DNA of 64,000 nucleotides from Microbulbifer rhizosphaerae (GCF_014191725.1 NZ_JACHWZ010000010.1:62001-126000), one strand, 5' to 3'; counted from the first letter of the stretch, positions 41,925 through 51,002 are shown. Program-made: numbers and translations. Notes: generated from the letters alone by a model not told the origin.

Positions 41925-42499
41925 ATGGCACGAATAGCCCGCGTGGTTCTTCCCGGATGTCCACATCATGTCACCCAGCGGGGAAATCGGGTCAGCAAAC
42001 CTTCTTTTGCGACGAGGACTATCAAGCGTATATCGATCTATTGGCGGATGCTTGTCGGATGCGCGATACAGAAGTCTGGGCTTGGTGCCTGATGCCGAAC
42101 CACGTCCATCTGGTATTGGTGCCTTCGTCAGAAGATGGGTTGCGCGCGACTATTTCCGAAACACATCGTCGCTATACAAGGCGGATAAATCTCCGCGAAG
42201 GTTGGCGGGGGCATCTTTGGCAGGAACGCTTTCATTCCTTTCCGATGGATGAGCCCTACTTGCTGGCTACGGTCCGCTATGTTGAGCTCAATCCTGTTAA
42301 AGCCAAGTTGGTTGTAGATCCCCGGGATTGGCCTTGGTCCAGCGCCCGAGCGCGTTCTGGGGCAACGGTGGACAAGTTGCTCGCGCCTCGGCGCCCTCCA
42401 GCAGCCACCATACGTCCGCGCCCCATGGGCCACTGTCATTGGTCTCGATGGCGACGCGCAGGACAGACGACCACGGTATGGTTTGAACCTCGCCACTAG
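41925..42499 (+). pseudogene. REP-associated tyrosine transposase (RAYT, Y1_Tnp), frameshifted and with a replaced C-terminus
   Basis: From the ATG at 41925 the product reads MARIARVVLPGCPHHVTQRG NR, the standard RAYT N-terminus. It then loses frame at the GGG of 41989-41991. The correct continuation is one frame over (QQTFFCDEDYQAYIDLLADA), so one extra G would repair it. The HUH-like motif LMPNHVHLVL, a Tyr-bearing HRRYTRRIN and GHLWQERFHSFPMDE are present, and YVELNPVKAKLVVDPRDWPW is typical. After WPWSSARAR (about 42355) the expected C-terminus is absent; the frame instead runs through antisense of the neighbouring gene to 42499. Probably inactive. Confidence 0.75.
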
Positions 42500-42617
42500 G
42501 GTAAGCGACGGATACAGCAACGTCGTCGAAGGTAACTAATACCTCGCGCTCGAAAAGGAGCGCCTCGCGACGCAACTGTTGCTTTCGTCTCCACCATGTA
42601 ATAAGAGAATTAAGCAT
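42297..42617 (-). pseudogene. Conserved hypothetical protein, 3' part lost at the RAYT junction
   Basis: The first ~75 residues look authentic: a membrane-proximal start MLNSLITWWRRKQQLRR, then VLVTFDDVAVSVAYPSGEVQ, IPWSSVLRVAIETNDSGPWG and ADVWWLLEG. This is the front of a small beta-rich conserved family I have seen described only as hypothetical. After WLLEG (about 42387) the reading continues only as antisense RAYT sequence to a stop at 42297. The family's usual C-terminal half is missing, so the gene is truncated by a recombination junction. Confidence 0.5.
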
Positions 42618-43084
42618 GTGCTCTAACAGTTATACTGGCTCGTTATCACCAGGCTCTTGTATACTGGCGCATAATACTATATGTAAGAATTTTCTCATTA
42701 AAATCAAATAGATAACCAGCATTTTTGCTTTGAATCCAAAGTAAAACGAGCCTGACGCTCTGATGGCCTTATGTGTTTCTGGCTCAAAGTCTCAATGTTG
42801 TCTCCTTTAAATTCAATCCCTTAGCGACTATTTGCCGGTGAACAAGAGCCATTGGCTTCTGAATACGGATTGGCCGCTTCATCAACAAGTGAGTGAGCCC
42901 TCTCGGAAAATCCAGTTCATCGACTTCGGTGTACTCTGCGCTTGACACTCGATTCCTCCTTAAACGGCATTTTGCGCGGCAGTATATCTGTTTGTAGGGA
43001 TGGGGGCCGTCCCTCGCCCCCCGTTCCCAGCCATGCTATAACCCAACCTTTGCGGTACCCCAAATTGGACGAGAGGGCCGGCCT
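42618..43084. other. AT-rich intergenic stretch, mostly without recognisable content
   Basis: The first ~160 bases are AT-rich and show no gene. The only coding candidate is the 54-codon ORF at 42784-42948 on the minus strand. Between it and the aldolase gene at 43085 lies ordinary promoter-sized sequence. Confidence 0.5.
42784..42948 (-). CDS. Very small ORF with a strong ribosome site
   Basis: A GTG at 42948 is preceded by AAGGAGGA at good spacing and opens 54 codons: MSSAEYTEVDELDFPRGLTH, then LLMKRPIRIQKPMALVHRQI and a Lys/Leu-rich end. No signal peptide or membrane segment is seen. The strong Shine-Dalgarno sequence is the main argument that it is real. It could also be the surviving front end of a longer lost gene. 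No family recognised. Confidence 0.3.
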   Translation of the reverse strand: MSSAEYTEVDELDFPRGLTHLLMKRPIRIQKPMALVHRQIVAKGLNLKETTLRL

Positions 43085-43900
43085 ATGACCACTGCGGAAA
43101 AAAGCAAAAACACGGAAGATTCCAACCCCATCCTGATGAACGGCGATGTGAATATGCTGTTGGGAGAGACTACCCAGCCGCCGGACCAAGTGCGCGAGGA
43201 GCGCAAGCGAAAACTCACCGCCGCCTTCCGCCTTTTCGGCAAATTCGGTTTCGACGAGGGGGTGGCGGGCCATATCACTGTGCGCGATCCGGAACACGAG
43301 GATCACTTCTGGGTTAATCCTATGGGTGTTTCCTTCAAGCTGTTGAAACTGTCGGATTTGCTGCTGGTGAATCACAAGGGCGAGGTGGTGGAGGGGGACG
43401 GTTACCTGAACGGCGCGGCTTTCACCATCCACTCGCATATCCACAAAATGCGCCCGGATGTGGTGGCCGCCGCTCACGCCCACTCCCTGTGTGGCAAGGC
43501 CTGGTCCACCCTGGGCCGATTGCTGGACCCTATCACCCAGGATGCCTGCGCCTTCTTCGGCGACCACGGCCTGCTCGACACCTTCTCCGGCGTGGTGTTG
43601 GAGATGGGTGAAGGCGAGGCGCTGGCAAAGGCGCTGGGCAACAGGAAGGCGCTGATCCTGCAGAACCACGGCTTGCTCACGGTGGGCAAATCGGTGGACG
43701 AGGCCGCCTGGTGGTATATCACCATGGAGCGCAGCTGCCAGGCGCAGCTGTTGGCGGAGGCTGCCGGTACGCCGAAGCTGATCGACCCGGAAGTGGCGAT
43801 CCGCACCCGGGCGGTGGTGGGGACCGAGTTGGCGGGACTTTTCAGCTTCCAGCCGCTATATAACGTGATCTGCGACGAGCAGCCGGAAATGTTTGAATAA
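43085..43900 (+). CDS. Class II aldolase/adducin family protein
   Basis: 271 residues. The aldolase-II domain covers about 35-250, with the zinc-ligand motifs AAAHAHSLCGKAW and ILQNHGLLTVGKS and the phosphate-binding-like GVAGHITVRDP. Homologues are called hypothetical or class II aldolase/adducin proteins with broad oxidative-metabolism contexts. No sugar pathway genes flank it, so the substrate is unknown. It is a single gene on its strand with GAGAGGG ahead of the ATG. Confidence 0.88.
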   Translation: MTTAEKSKNTEDSNPILMNGDVNMLLGETTQPPDQVREERKRKLTAAFRLFGKFGFDEGVAGHITVRDPEHEDHFWVNPMGVSFKLLKLSDLLLVNHKGEVVEGDGYLNGAAFTIHSHIHKMRPDVVAAAHAHSLCGKAWSTLGRLLDPITQDACAFFGDHGLLDTFSGVVLEMGEGEALAKALGNRKALILQNHGLLTVGKSVDEAAWWYITMERSCQAQLLAEAAGTPKLIDPEVAIRTRAVVGTELAGLFSFQPLYNVICDEQPEMFE

Positions 43901-43966
43901 CCGGGAGCGCAGAACTCTATCCAGGCACAATTCTATACGGCGGGGCGTCGGAAGATGCCGAGCCCG

Positions 43967-44914
43967 CTAGCTCGGGTATTCTTCGGGCGCTGGGGACTTC
44001 CCGCCTGTTGCAGTGCCCCGCTTCTCTGCTTTTCTCTCCTCTCCCATCGGAGACTGCCGATGTATGGCAACGGCCACCATCACGAGCGCAATGCCGGCAA
44101 TATCGCGATACGTGGGAATTTGCGCCAGAACAATCCCTGCGATAACCGTTGCCGTCGCCGGTAGCAATGACAGCAATAATGCGAACGATGCTCTGGGCAG
44201 GCGCGACATCGCAAGTTGATCGCAGACGTAGGGAATGACCGAGGAACAGATGCCGATCCCGATGCCCGCCAGCACGAGTTCGATGGCGCCGAAAGCCTTG
44301 ATTGCCTGTGCGAGACCGATCGGCATCAGGATTGCGAAAGCGATCGCCATGGCGGCGCCGAGCTGTTCGATCCCGCGGCTCGCGCCGCCCTGCGCCGCCT
44401 TGTGTCCGAGCAGGATGTAGCCGATAAACAGTGCGGCGTTCAGGGCTGACCACATCAATCCGACCGGGTCGGTCGCCCACTTCACGTCGATCAGCAGAAA
44501 GACACCGAACACCGCCAGCGCGAGCGCCAGTGCGTTTCGGTTCGTGCGCAATCCATAGAGGGCCACGGCGATGGTGCCGACAAACTCCATTGCCGCCACC
44601 AGGCTCATGGGCAGGCGATCCAGGGCCAGATAAAAGGAAGTGTTCATCACTGCCAGGCAAGAACCCATTCCCAGCAGCCGCAGCCGGGTTTTCGTGTCCG
44701 CTTTGCGGATCGTCACCCAGGGTCGGGTGATGGCGGCGAAGATCAGCGCGGCAGTTGCAATGCGGAACCAGGCGACACCGAGCACGCCCACCGCCGGAAA
44801 CAGCAGCACGGCGAAGGATGGGCCAAGGTAGTGGAATACGGCGCTGACGCCGAACCAGGCCGGCGGCGGAACGGCTTCCGCGGCCCGGGTGAATACTGAA
44901 CGGCAATGCGGCAT
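43967..44914 (-). CDS. EamA/RhtA-type inner-membrane exporter
   Basis: 315 residues from the ATG at 44914, with AAGGAG eight bases ahead; a longer reading adds 84 low-complexity residues and overlaps the divergent regulator. Ten hydrophobic helices in two EamA repeats, for example MSLVAAMEFVGTIAVALYGL and RLPRASFALLLSLLPATATV. The RhtA branch exports threonine, homoserine and related amino acids. The adjacent divergent Lrp-type gene is probably its regulator, a common pairing. Confidence 0.87.
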   Translation of the reverse strand: MPHCRSVFTRAAEAVPPPAWFGVSAVFHYLGPSFAVLLFPAVGVLGVAWFRIATAALIFAAITRPWVTIRKADTKTRLRLLGMGSCLAVMNTSFYLALDRLPMSLVAAMEFVGTIAVALYGLRTNRNALALALAVFGVFLLIDVKWATDPVGLMWSALNAALFIGYILLGHKAAQGGASRGIEQLGAAMAIAFAILMPIGLAQAIKAFGAIELVLAGIGIGICSSVIPYVCDQLAMSRLPRASFALLLSLLPATATVIAGIVLAQIPTYRDIAGIALVMVAVAIHRQSPMGEERKAEKRGTATGGKSPAPEEYPS

Positions 44915-45020
44915 GGCCACCACTCCTTTTTGGCCGCATGATAAAAGCCGAAAGCGCCGCGATATATATCGATCCAACGGCGAATCTGGTGAATTTTTAC
45001 AGAATAAAAAGGAGAAAGTG

Positions 45021-45497
45021 GTGAAAAGACTTCGATATGAAAATGGCGGTCTCGACGCCGTCGACGCCGGGCTGCTCACCGCACTGGCGGCCGACGCTCG
45101 CACCAGTGTTGCGGAGCTCGCCCGGCTCGTCGGGCTATCCCCGCCGAGCGTGTCCGAGCGGGTCAAACGCCTGGAAGAGGCGGGTGTGATCGAGGGCTAT
45201 TCCGCGCGGATCAACCCGAAAGCGCTCGGGCTGCCGCTGGCCGTGTGCCTGCGTATCCGGCCGGTTCCCGGCCAGTTGCACAAGGTGCTGGGGATACTCC
45301 GGGAACTCCCGGAGATTGTGGAGTGCGACCGCACAACCGGCGACGACTGCTTTATCGCGCGCGCCCATGTGCGCTCGGTGGAAGCCTTAGAAGAGTTGAT
45401 CGACCGGATTATCCCGTACGCAATGACCAACACCTCGGTGATTCAATCCTCTCCTGTCGAGCGCAGGCTGCCGCCTTTCTGTTCGGTGGCGGAATGA
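45021..45497 (+). CDS. Lrp/AsnC-family transcriptional regulator
   Basis: 158 residues from the second of two GTG codons (45021), which has GGAG six bases ahead; the first GTG (45018) is closer than ideal. N-terminal HTH: LDAVDAGLLTALAADARTSV, then LARLVGLSPPSVSERVKRLE. The C-terminal RAM domain (LAVCLRIRPVPGQLHKVLGI, TGDDCFIARAHVRS) forms the effector-binding oligomer. It is divergent from the EamA exporter with about 106 bases between starts, so amino-acid-responsive control of export is likely. Confidence 0.9.
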   Translation: MKRLRYENGGLDAVDAGLLTALAADARTSVAELARLVGLSPPSVSERVKRLEEAGVIEGYSARINPKALGLPLAVCLRIRPVPGQLHKVLGILRELPEIVECDRTTGDDCFIARAHVRSVEALEELIDRIIPYAMTNTSVIQSSPVERRLPPFCSVAE

Positions 45498-45559
45498 CGC
45501 CCGGCACCATTTCCTGTTCACAGGGCAAACGTGAGGGCCACGATTGCACGCTGTATGCT

Positions 45560-47401
45560 CTAAAGCCCGGGCCTGGAATCCTCCCAGTAGTGATCCAGGT
45601 GCAGGTCCTTGTCGCGCCGATCCTCGCGCAGCGCCTGCAGCAGCTGTTCGCGGTAGATTCGCGTCTCGGCGATATGCCGGGATTCGTCGCGCCAGTAGGG
45701 GAACAGGGATTCCAGCATGCGCTGGTCGTGCTGCTTGAACTTGCGCGCCACGCGCCGGGCCTGCAGCGGGCTCAGGCCCAGTAGCTCCAACGCCTTCTCG
45801 CCGATGCTCAGGGCCGAGTCCACCGTCTCGCGGAAGATATAGGGCACGCCCGCCTCCATCAGCGCGTAGTGGTGCATGCGGTTGCGGGCCCGGGCGAGGA
45901 TGGCCAGGTGGGGAAAGTGTTTCTGCAACTGGGCGACGATTTCCAGGGAGGCCGCCTGGTCACTCAGGGTGAGGATCACCAACTGGGCGTTGCGGGCGCC
46001 GGCGGCGCGCAGCAGGTCCTCCCGCGAGGCGTCGCCGTAGTAGGCCTGGATACCGTAGCGGCGCACCATGTCCAGCTGTTCCGCGTTGCGTTCCAGCAGG
46101 GTGGTGTCGAAGCCGCAGGCGTTGAGCAAGCGACCGGCGATCTGCCCGAAGCGGCCGTAGCCGACGATGATCACCGGCGAGCCAGAATCCACTGGCGGTT
46201 CCTCCTCCTCTCGCTCTCTCTCGCCGCCGCGCAAGTAGCGGGGCTGGATAAAGCGCTCGTAGACCAGCAGCAGCACCGGCGTAAGCACCATGGACAAGGC
46301 GATCAGCGCCACCAACAGGTTGCCGGTAGTGCCGTCCAGCACCCGCTGCCCGGCGGCGAAGGACACCAGCACGAAACCGAACTCCCCCGCCTGCGCCAGG
46401 GACAGCGCAAACAGCCAGTCCTCACCGCGGGACATGCCCGCCGCGCGCGCCAGCGCAAACAGCACCGCACACTTCGCCACTACCAGCAGCAGCGCCAGGC
46501 CCGGCAGCAGCAGCGGGTACTCCATTACCAAGTGAAGGTTCAGGTTGGCACCGACGGCGAGGAAGAAAAGCCCCAGCAGCAGTCCCTTGAACGGCTGGAT
46601 ATCCGCCTCCAGCTCGTGGCGGAACTCGCTCTCCGCCAGGATCACTCCGGCGAGGAAAGTACCCAGGGCCGGGGACAACCCCAGCCACAGCATGACCGCC
46701 GCCGACGCCACCACGATCAACAGCGCGCTGGCGGTAAACATCTCGCGCAGTTCACTACCCGCCACCAGGCGCAGCAGAGGCCCCAGCAGATATCGCCCGG
46801 CCAGGGCGAAAGCGGCGATGGTGCCGACCACCGCCAGTGCGTAGCGCCAGCCCTCGAGTCCGCCGGCCTCCGCTTCCGGCGCGGTTCCCGCCAACAGTGG
46901 CAGCAGCGCGAGTATCGGGATGACGGCGATATCCTGTAACAGCAGCACCGCGAAAGCGCTGCGACCACCCTGGGTCTTGAGCAGCTTTTTCTCGCTCAGG
47001 GATTGCAACACGATGGCGGTGGAAGACAGCGCCAGGATCAGGCCGATGGCCACGGCGGTGCGCCAGTCCTGCGCGAACAGCAGCAGCAACAGTGTGGCCA
47101 CCACGGCGGCGGTGAGCAGTACCTGCGCACCGCCCATACCGAGGATGGCGCCGCGCAGCTGCCACAGCTTGCGCGGCTGCAGCTCCAGGCCGATCAGGAA
47201 CAGCATCAGCGCCACGCCGAACTCGGCCACGTGCATCTCCTCCCTGGCGTCCCCCACCAGCCCCAGCGCGTAGGGGCCGATCAGTACACCGGCGAGCAGG
47301 TAGCCGAGCACCGAGCCCAGGCCCAGGCGCTTGGACAGGGGGACGGCGACCACCGCGGCAGCCAGGTAAATTGCTGCCTGCAGCAGGAAATTGTTTTCCA
47401 T
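45560..47401 (-). CDS. Kef-type potassium/proton antiporter with RCK domain
   Basis: 613 residues. N-terminal CPA2 antiporter domain of about 12 helices (LGLGSVLGYLLAGVLIGPYA, VALMLFLIGLELQPRKLWQL, LSSTAIVLQSL). The C-terminal RCK/TrkA-N domain has the nucleotide loop VIIVGYGRFGQIAGRLLNAC, followed by YGDASREDLLRAAGARNAQL. It resembles KefB/KefC, which protect against electrophiles under glutathione control, but no KefG/F ancillary gene is adjacent. It is tandem with the CPA1 antiporter gene, 19 bases away. Confidence 0.92.
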   Translation of the reverse strand: MENNFLLQAAIYLAAAVVAVPLSKRLGLGSVLGYLLAGVLIGPYALGLVGDAREEMHVAEFGVALMLFLIGLELQPRKLWQLRGAILGMGGAQVLLTAAVVATLLLLLFAQDWRTAVAIGLILALSSTAIVLQSLSEKKLLKTQGGRSAFAVLLLQDIAVIPILALLPLLAGTAPEAEAGGLEGWRYALAVVGTIAAFALAGRYLLGPLLRLVAGSELREMFTASALLIVVASAAVMLWLGLSPALGTFLAGVILAESEFRHELEADIQPFKGLLLGLFFLAVGANLNLHLVMEYPLLLPGLALLLVVAKCAVLFALARAAGMSRGEDWLFALSLAQAGEFGFVLVSFAAGQRVLDGTTGNLLVALIALSMVLTPVLLLVYERFIQPRYLRGGEREREEEEPPVDSGSPVIIVGYGRFGQIAGRLLNACGFDTTLLERNAEQLDMVRRYGIQAYYGDASREDLLRAAGARNAQLVILTLSDQAASLEIVAQLQKHFPHLAILARARNRMHHYALMEAGVPYIFRETVDSALSIGEKALELLGLSPLQARRVARKFKQHDQRMLESLFPYWRDESRHIAETRIYREQLLQALREDRRDKDLHLDHYWEDSRPGL

Positions 47402-47420
47402 AGCGATTGTTGTTTGTGTG

Positions 47421-48713
47421 TTATTCGGGGGCGGCGCCGGCCCGCTCCGGCTCGGCGATGTCGCGGCTGCGCCGGATCAGTGGCGCAATGGTGGAGCCCT
47501 GCACCACGATGGAGAAGAGTACCACGCCGTAGGTCATCACTACCCACAGGTGGCGCAGGTCCTGGTCCTGGATGGTGATATGGCCGGCGGGAATGGACAT
47601 CGCCAGGGCCAGCGCCAGGCCGCCGCGCAGGCCGCCCCAGATCAGGATGCGCTCGCTGTAGGGATGGTACCGGCGGTGAATCTTCAGGAATGTAAAGGGG
47701 ACGGTTACTGCCAGGGTCCGTGCCAGCAGCACTATGACGATGGCGGCGGCGATCAGCAGGTAGTCGAAGGCGCGCAGGTTGATGGTGATCAGGAACAGCC
47801 CCACCAGCAGGAACAGCAGGCCGTTCATAAAGTCCTCGGTGGTGCTCCAGAAGTTGTCCAGCTCGTGCTGGCTCACCCGGGAAAATCCCTGCTCGCGGGT
47901 GAAGTTGCCGATAATGATGCCGCTCACCACCATCGCCAGGGCGCCGGACACACCGAGAACATTGGACAGGGAAAAGCCCGCGGTGGGGATCACCAGGGTC
48001 AGCAGCAGCTCCAGGCTGTGGTCGTCGGTGGAGCAGATCAGCCAGTGGAACAGGCCGCCGATGGCCAGTCCCAGCGCCACCCCGCCGAGCACCTCCACCG
48101 CAAACAGCTCTGCCACTGCCGGCAATGTGGGCTGGCCGCCCTGGAATGCCACCGCGAAGATCACCGTGAAAATCACCAGGCCGAAGCCGTCGTTGAACAG
48201 GGACTCCCCCTCCACCTGAATGGCGATCTGCTCCGGGGCCTTGAGGCTCTTGATAATCGCCAGCACGGCGATGGGGTCGGTGGGGGAGATGAGCGCGCCG
48301 AACAGCAGACAGTAGACGAAGGCCACAGGCATGCCTACAAACTGCAGGAACCAGTAGAGCAGCACACCCACGGCAAAGGTGGAGATCAACGTGCCCACCA
48401 CCGCCAGCAGAGTGATCTCCAGTTTCTGGTTGCGCAGCTCCAGCAAGTCGATATGCAGGCTGCCGGCGAACAGCAGGAAGCCGAGCATGCCCTTGAGCAG
48501 CAGGTCCTGCAGGTTCAGCAGCGGCAGCAACTGATCGGCCCAGTCGCGCAGCTCCACCAGGTCCAGCTTACCCAGCAGGATTACCACCAGCGACAGGCCC
48601 AGGGCCCCCGCGGTGATGGCGATGGTGGTCTGCGCACGCAGCACATACTGGTTGAGGAAGCCCAGGAGCACCGAGATGGCCGCGAGGAAACAAAAGGTGT
48701 AATAGACTTCCAT
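47421..48713 (-). CDS. CPA1-family sodium(potassium)/proton antiporter
   Basis: 430 residues and about twelve membrane segments. CPA1 signatures GALISPTDPIAVLAI and EGESLFNDGFGLVIF carry the ion-binding Asp residues. It lacks a long cytoplasmic tail and ends RRSRDIAEPERAGAAPE. It lies upstream of the Kef-type gene on the same strand, 19 bases apart, so the two antiporters may form an operon for cytoplasmic pH and ion balance. Confidence 0.92.
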   Translation of the reverse strand: MEVYYTFCFLAAISVLLGFLNQYVLRAQTTIAITAGALGLSLVVILLGKLDLVELRDWADQLLPLLNLQDLLLKGMLGFLLFAGSLHIDLLELRNQKLEITLLAVVGTLISTFAVGVLLYWFLQFVGMPVAFVYCLLFGALISPTDPIAVLAIIKSLKAPEQIAIQVEGESLFNDGFGLVIFTVIFAVAFQGGQPTLPAVAELFAVEVLGGVALGLAIGGLFHWLICSTDDHSLELLLTLVIPTAGFSLSNVLGVSGALAMVVSGIIIGNFTREQGFSRVSQHELDNFWSTTEDFMNGLLFLLVGLFLITINLRAFDYLLIAAAIVIVLLARTLAVTVPFTFLKIHRRYHPYSERILIWGGLRGGLALALAMSIPAGHITIQDQDLRHLWVVMTYGVVLFSIVVQGSTIAPLIRRSRDIAEPERAGAAPE

Positions 48714-48765
48714 ATCGCGCGTACGGGCTCACTTCTCGGGGGTTGCTGGGATGCCGGACTATCTC

Positions 48766-48841
48766 TGTAGGAGCGGGCCATGCCCGCGATCGGCGGTGGT
48801 TTTAACAAAAACCGATCGCGGGCATGGCCCGCTTTCCTACA
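48766..48841. repeat. REP-like inverted pair between antiporter and pirin genes
   Basis: Left arm TGTAGGAGCGGGCCATGCCC plus GCGATCGG; right arm CCGATCGCGGGCATGGCCCG plus CTTTCCTACA, with about 18 bases between. Almost perfectly complementary, it would fold as a long cruciform or double hairpin. Confidence 0.88.
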
Positions 48842-48852
48842 AGTGAAGGCGG

Positions 48853-49722
48853 TCAGTCGGTGAGTGTGCCGTTATTGTAGTCGCGCAGCGCCTGTTCGAT
48901 TTCCTCACGGCTGTTCATCACGAAGGGGCCGTAGTGGGCGATGGGTTCGCGCAGGGGCAGGCCGTGCAGGCACAGCAGGCCGGCTCCCTGGTCTTGGGCG
49001 CGCAATTGTAGCGATTCGCCGGCGCCGTACAACAGCATATTGCCCCGCGGAATGGCGCCGCGTTCAGTGACCAGCGCACCGCGATAGACGAACACCAGCG
49101 CGCTGTGCTCCGCCGGTAGCGGCAGCTCCACCTCGGCGTCCTCCGCCAGACGGATATCCGCCACTGCCGCCTCGGCCGCCGCGTCCGTCAGCGGCGCGGA
49201 TTTGTCCTCGCCATCGATCGTCCACCTGCCGGCGATCAGGCGAATCTGTGAGCCCTGCCCGTCCAGCGGCAGTTCCGGAATCTCCGCCGCCTGGATATCC
49301 CGCCAAGTGGGTTTATTCATTTTGTCCGCCGCGGCCATATTGATCCACAGCTGGAAGCCGTGCATTCCGCCCTCTCCCGCCGCCGGCATCTCCGAGTGCA
49401 CAATGCCGCGCCCGGCGCGCATCCACTGGGCGCCGCCGGTGGATACGGCGCCGCGGTTACCCAGGTGATCACGGTGCTCGAATTCGCCGTTCAGCATATA
49501 GGTGAGGGTCTCGATGCCCCGGTGCGGGTGCGGGGGGAAGCCGGCGATATAGTCGTCGGCGTTGTCCGAGCGGATCTCGTCCAGCATCAGAAAAGGGCTG
49601 AAGTCCGGGCTCTGGAAGCCGGCCACGCGCTGGATTTTCACCCCTGCGCCGTCGGCGGAAGCCTGGCTGGCGACGCCCCGCAGTAGCGGGCGGGCACCGG
49701 GTCTGAGCGTAAAGTCTTGCAT
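48853..49722 (-). CDS. Pirin-family bicupin protein
   Basis: 289 residues. The N-terminal cupin has the metal site HPHRGIET (His65, His67) with His109 and Glu111 in GIVHSEMP, matching the four pirin ligands. FEHRDHLGNRG is also conserved. The C-terminal cupin-fold domain is degenerate, as usual. Bacterial pirins such as YhhW act as quercetin dioxygenases or redox sensors; the role here is not established. It is divergent from a LysR-type gene, its probable regulator. Confidence 0.92.
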   Translation of the reverse strand: MQDFTLRPGARPLLRGVASQASADGAGVKIQRVAGFQSPDFSPFLMLDEIRSDNADDYIAGFPPHPHRGIETLTYMLNGEFEHRDHLGNRGAVSTGGAQWMRAGRGIVHSEMPAAGEGGMHGFQLWINMAAADKMNKPTWRDIQAAEIPELPLDGQGSQIRLIAGRWTIDGEDKSAPLTDAAAEAAVADIRLAEDAEVELPLPAEHSALVFVYRGALVTERGAIPRGNMLLYGAGESLQLRAQDQGAGLLCLHGLPLREPIAHYGPFVMNSREEIEQALRDYNNGTLTD

Positions 49723-49756
49723 AAATACCTCCGGTTTGATGCCAGTATATGCCGCC

Positions 49757-49802
49757 TTATTCGATAAAAAATGGCAAATACTCGCATCTTATGTTCGAAT
49801 AA
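49757..49802. promoter_or_regulatory. Dyad in the pirin-LysR intergenic region
   Basis: TTATTCGA (49757-49764) is inverted as TCGAATAA (49795-49802) with a 30-base AT-rich spacer, between the two divergent starts. It is a candidate LysR-type binding site but the half-sites are widely spaced. Confidence 0.3.
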
Positions 49803-49834
49803 ATCGGTTAATAAAGCGTGAATAGAGAATCCCT

Positions 49835-50722
49835 ATGGCCAAGGTAACCCTCGAGCAGTGGCGCATGTTCCAGTCGGTGGTGGAGCACGGCGGCTTCTCC
49901 CAGGCCGCGCAGGCGGTGCACAAGAGCCAGTCATCCATCAACCATGCGGTGCACAAGCTGCAGGAGAGCCTGGGGGTGGCGCTGCTGGAGGTGCGCGGGC
50001 GCAAGGCGGAGCTGACCGACGCCGGGCGCATCCTGCTGGCCCGCGCCGGCGGCCTGCTCAACGAGGCGGAGGCCCTGGAGGCGGTGGCCGACAGCCTGGC
50101 CGGCGGCGAGGAAGCGGTGCTCACCCTGGCGGTGGACGTGATCTTCGATTACGAGTGCCTGCTGGGTGCCGTGGAGCGCTTCGCCGAGCAGTTTCCCCAC
50201 ACCCGCCTGGAATTGCGCGAAACGGTGCTGTCCGGGGCCGAGGAGCTGCTGCTCCAGCAACAGACGGACTTTATCCTATCCGCGCGGGTGCCCCAGGGGT
50301 TTGTCGGCGAACCGGTGGCCCGGGTGCGCTTCCTGCCGGTGGCCCACCCGCAACATTCCCTGCATCATCTGGGCCGTCCGGTGGCGCGCAAGGACCTGAA
50401 AAGTTGCCGGCAGATAGTGATCCGCGATTCGGCGGTTAAAAATCGCCAGGATGCCGGCTGGTTGGGTTCCGACCAGCGCATTACGGTCACCAACGTACAG
50501 ACCTCCATCGACCTGATCGAGCGCGGCCTCGGCTTCGCCTGGCTGCCGGAGACGCGTATCCGCGATTCACTGTCTGCGGACCGGCTGCTGCCACTGTCCA
50601 CCGAGGAGCCCTGGGAGCGCAGTGTCACCGTCTATCTGGTGTACGCCGACGCCGACAAATGCGGCCCCGCCGCCGGCTACCTGATCGATGTGCTGCGGCA
50701 GGGCCTGGGGTCGATGGATTAG
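49835..50722 (+). CDS. LysR-family transcriptional regulator
   Basis: 295 residues. N-terminal winged HTH (TLEQWRMFQSVVEHGGFSQA, AQAVHKSQSSINHAVHKLQE, LGVALLEVRGRKAELTDAG). The C-terminal periplasmic-binding-protein-like effector domain runs from about 90 (VLTLAVDVIFDYECLLGAVE). Divergent from pirin with 112 bases between starts, it probably controls that gene and itself. Confidence 0.92.
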   Translation: MAKVTLEQWRMFQSVVEHGGFSQAAQAVHKSQSSINHAVHKLQESLGVALLEVRGRKAELTDAGRILLARAGGLLNEAEALEAVADSLAGGEEAVLTLAVDVIFDYECLLGAVERFAEQFPHTRLELRETVLSGAEELLLQQQTDFILSARVPQGFVGEPVARVRFLPVAHPQHSLHHLGRPVARKDLKSCRQIVIRDSAVKNRQDAGWLGSDQRITVTNVQTSIDLIERGLGFAWLPETRIRDSLSADRLLPLSTEEPWERSVTVYLVYADADKCGPAAGYLIDVLRQGLGSMD

Positions 50723-51002
50723 GCCCCTATTCCATTGGCAGCGGCCGCTTGCCGATAGTCGACGGCCTAAGCTCTCCATTTCTATGCGCCCGCGAAAGCG
50801 GGCGCGTCCTCCGGGCCAGGCAGTGGGCCACCAAAGGCGGAGCATAGAAAAGATGGCCGGAGTCAAATTTCTTGTTCTGAAGAGGAAATCTATTAAATCG
50901 AAAGTTTTCCGCGAATTTTTGCGGTTTTTTCAGTAAAAAATAGAACTAGACTGACGGCAGTTGCGCTATTACTTATTGACTGATCTCACTGAGGATTCAG
51001 CA

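Noticed and set aside
47391..48770. 459-codon open frame antisense to the CPA1 antiporter
   Set aside because: Extreme Gln/His content and no domain; the minus-strand frame has clear CPA1 motifs.
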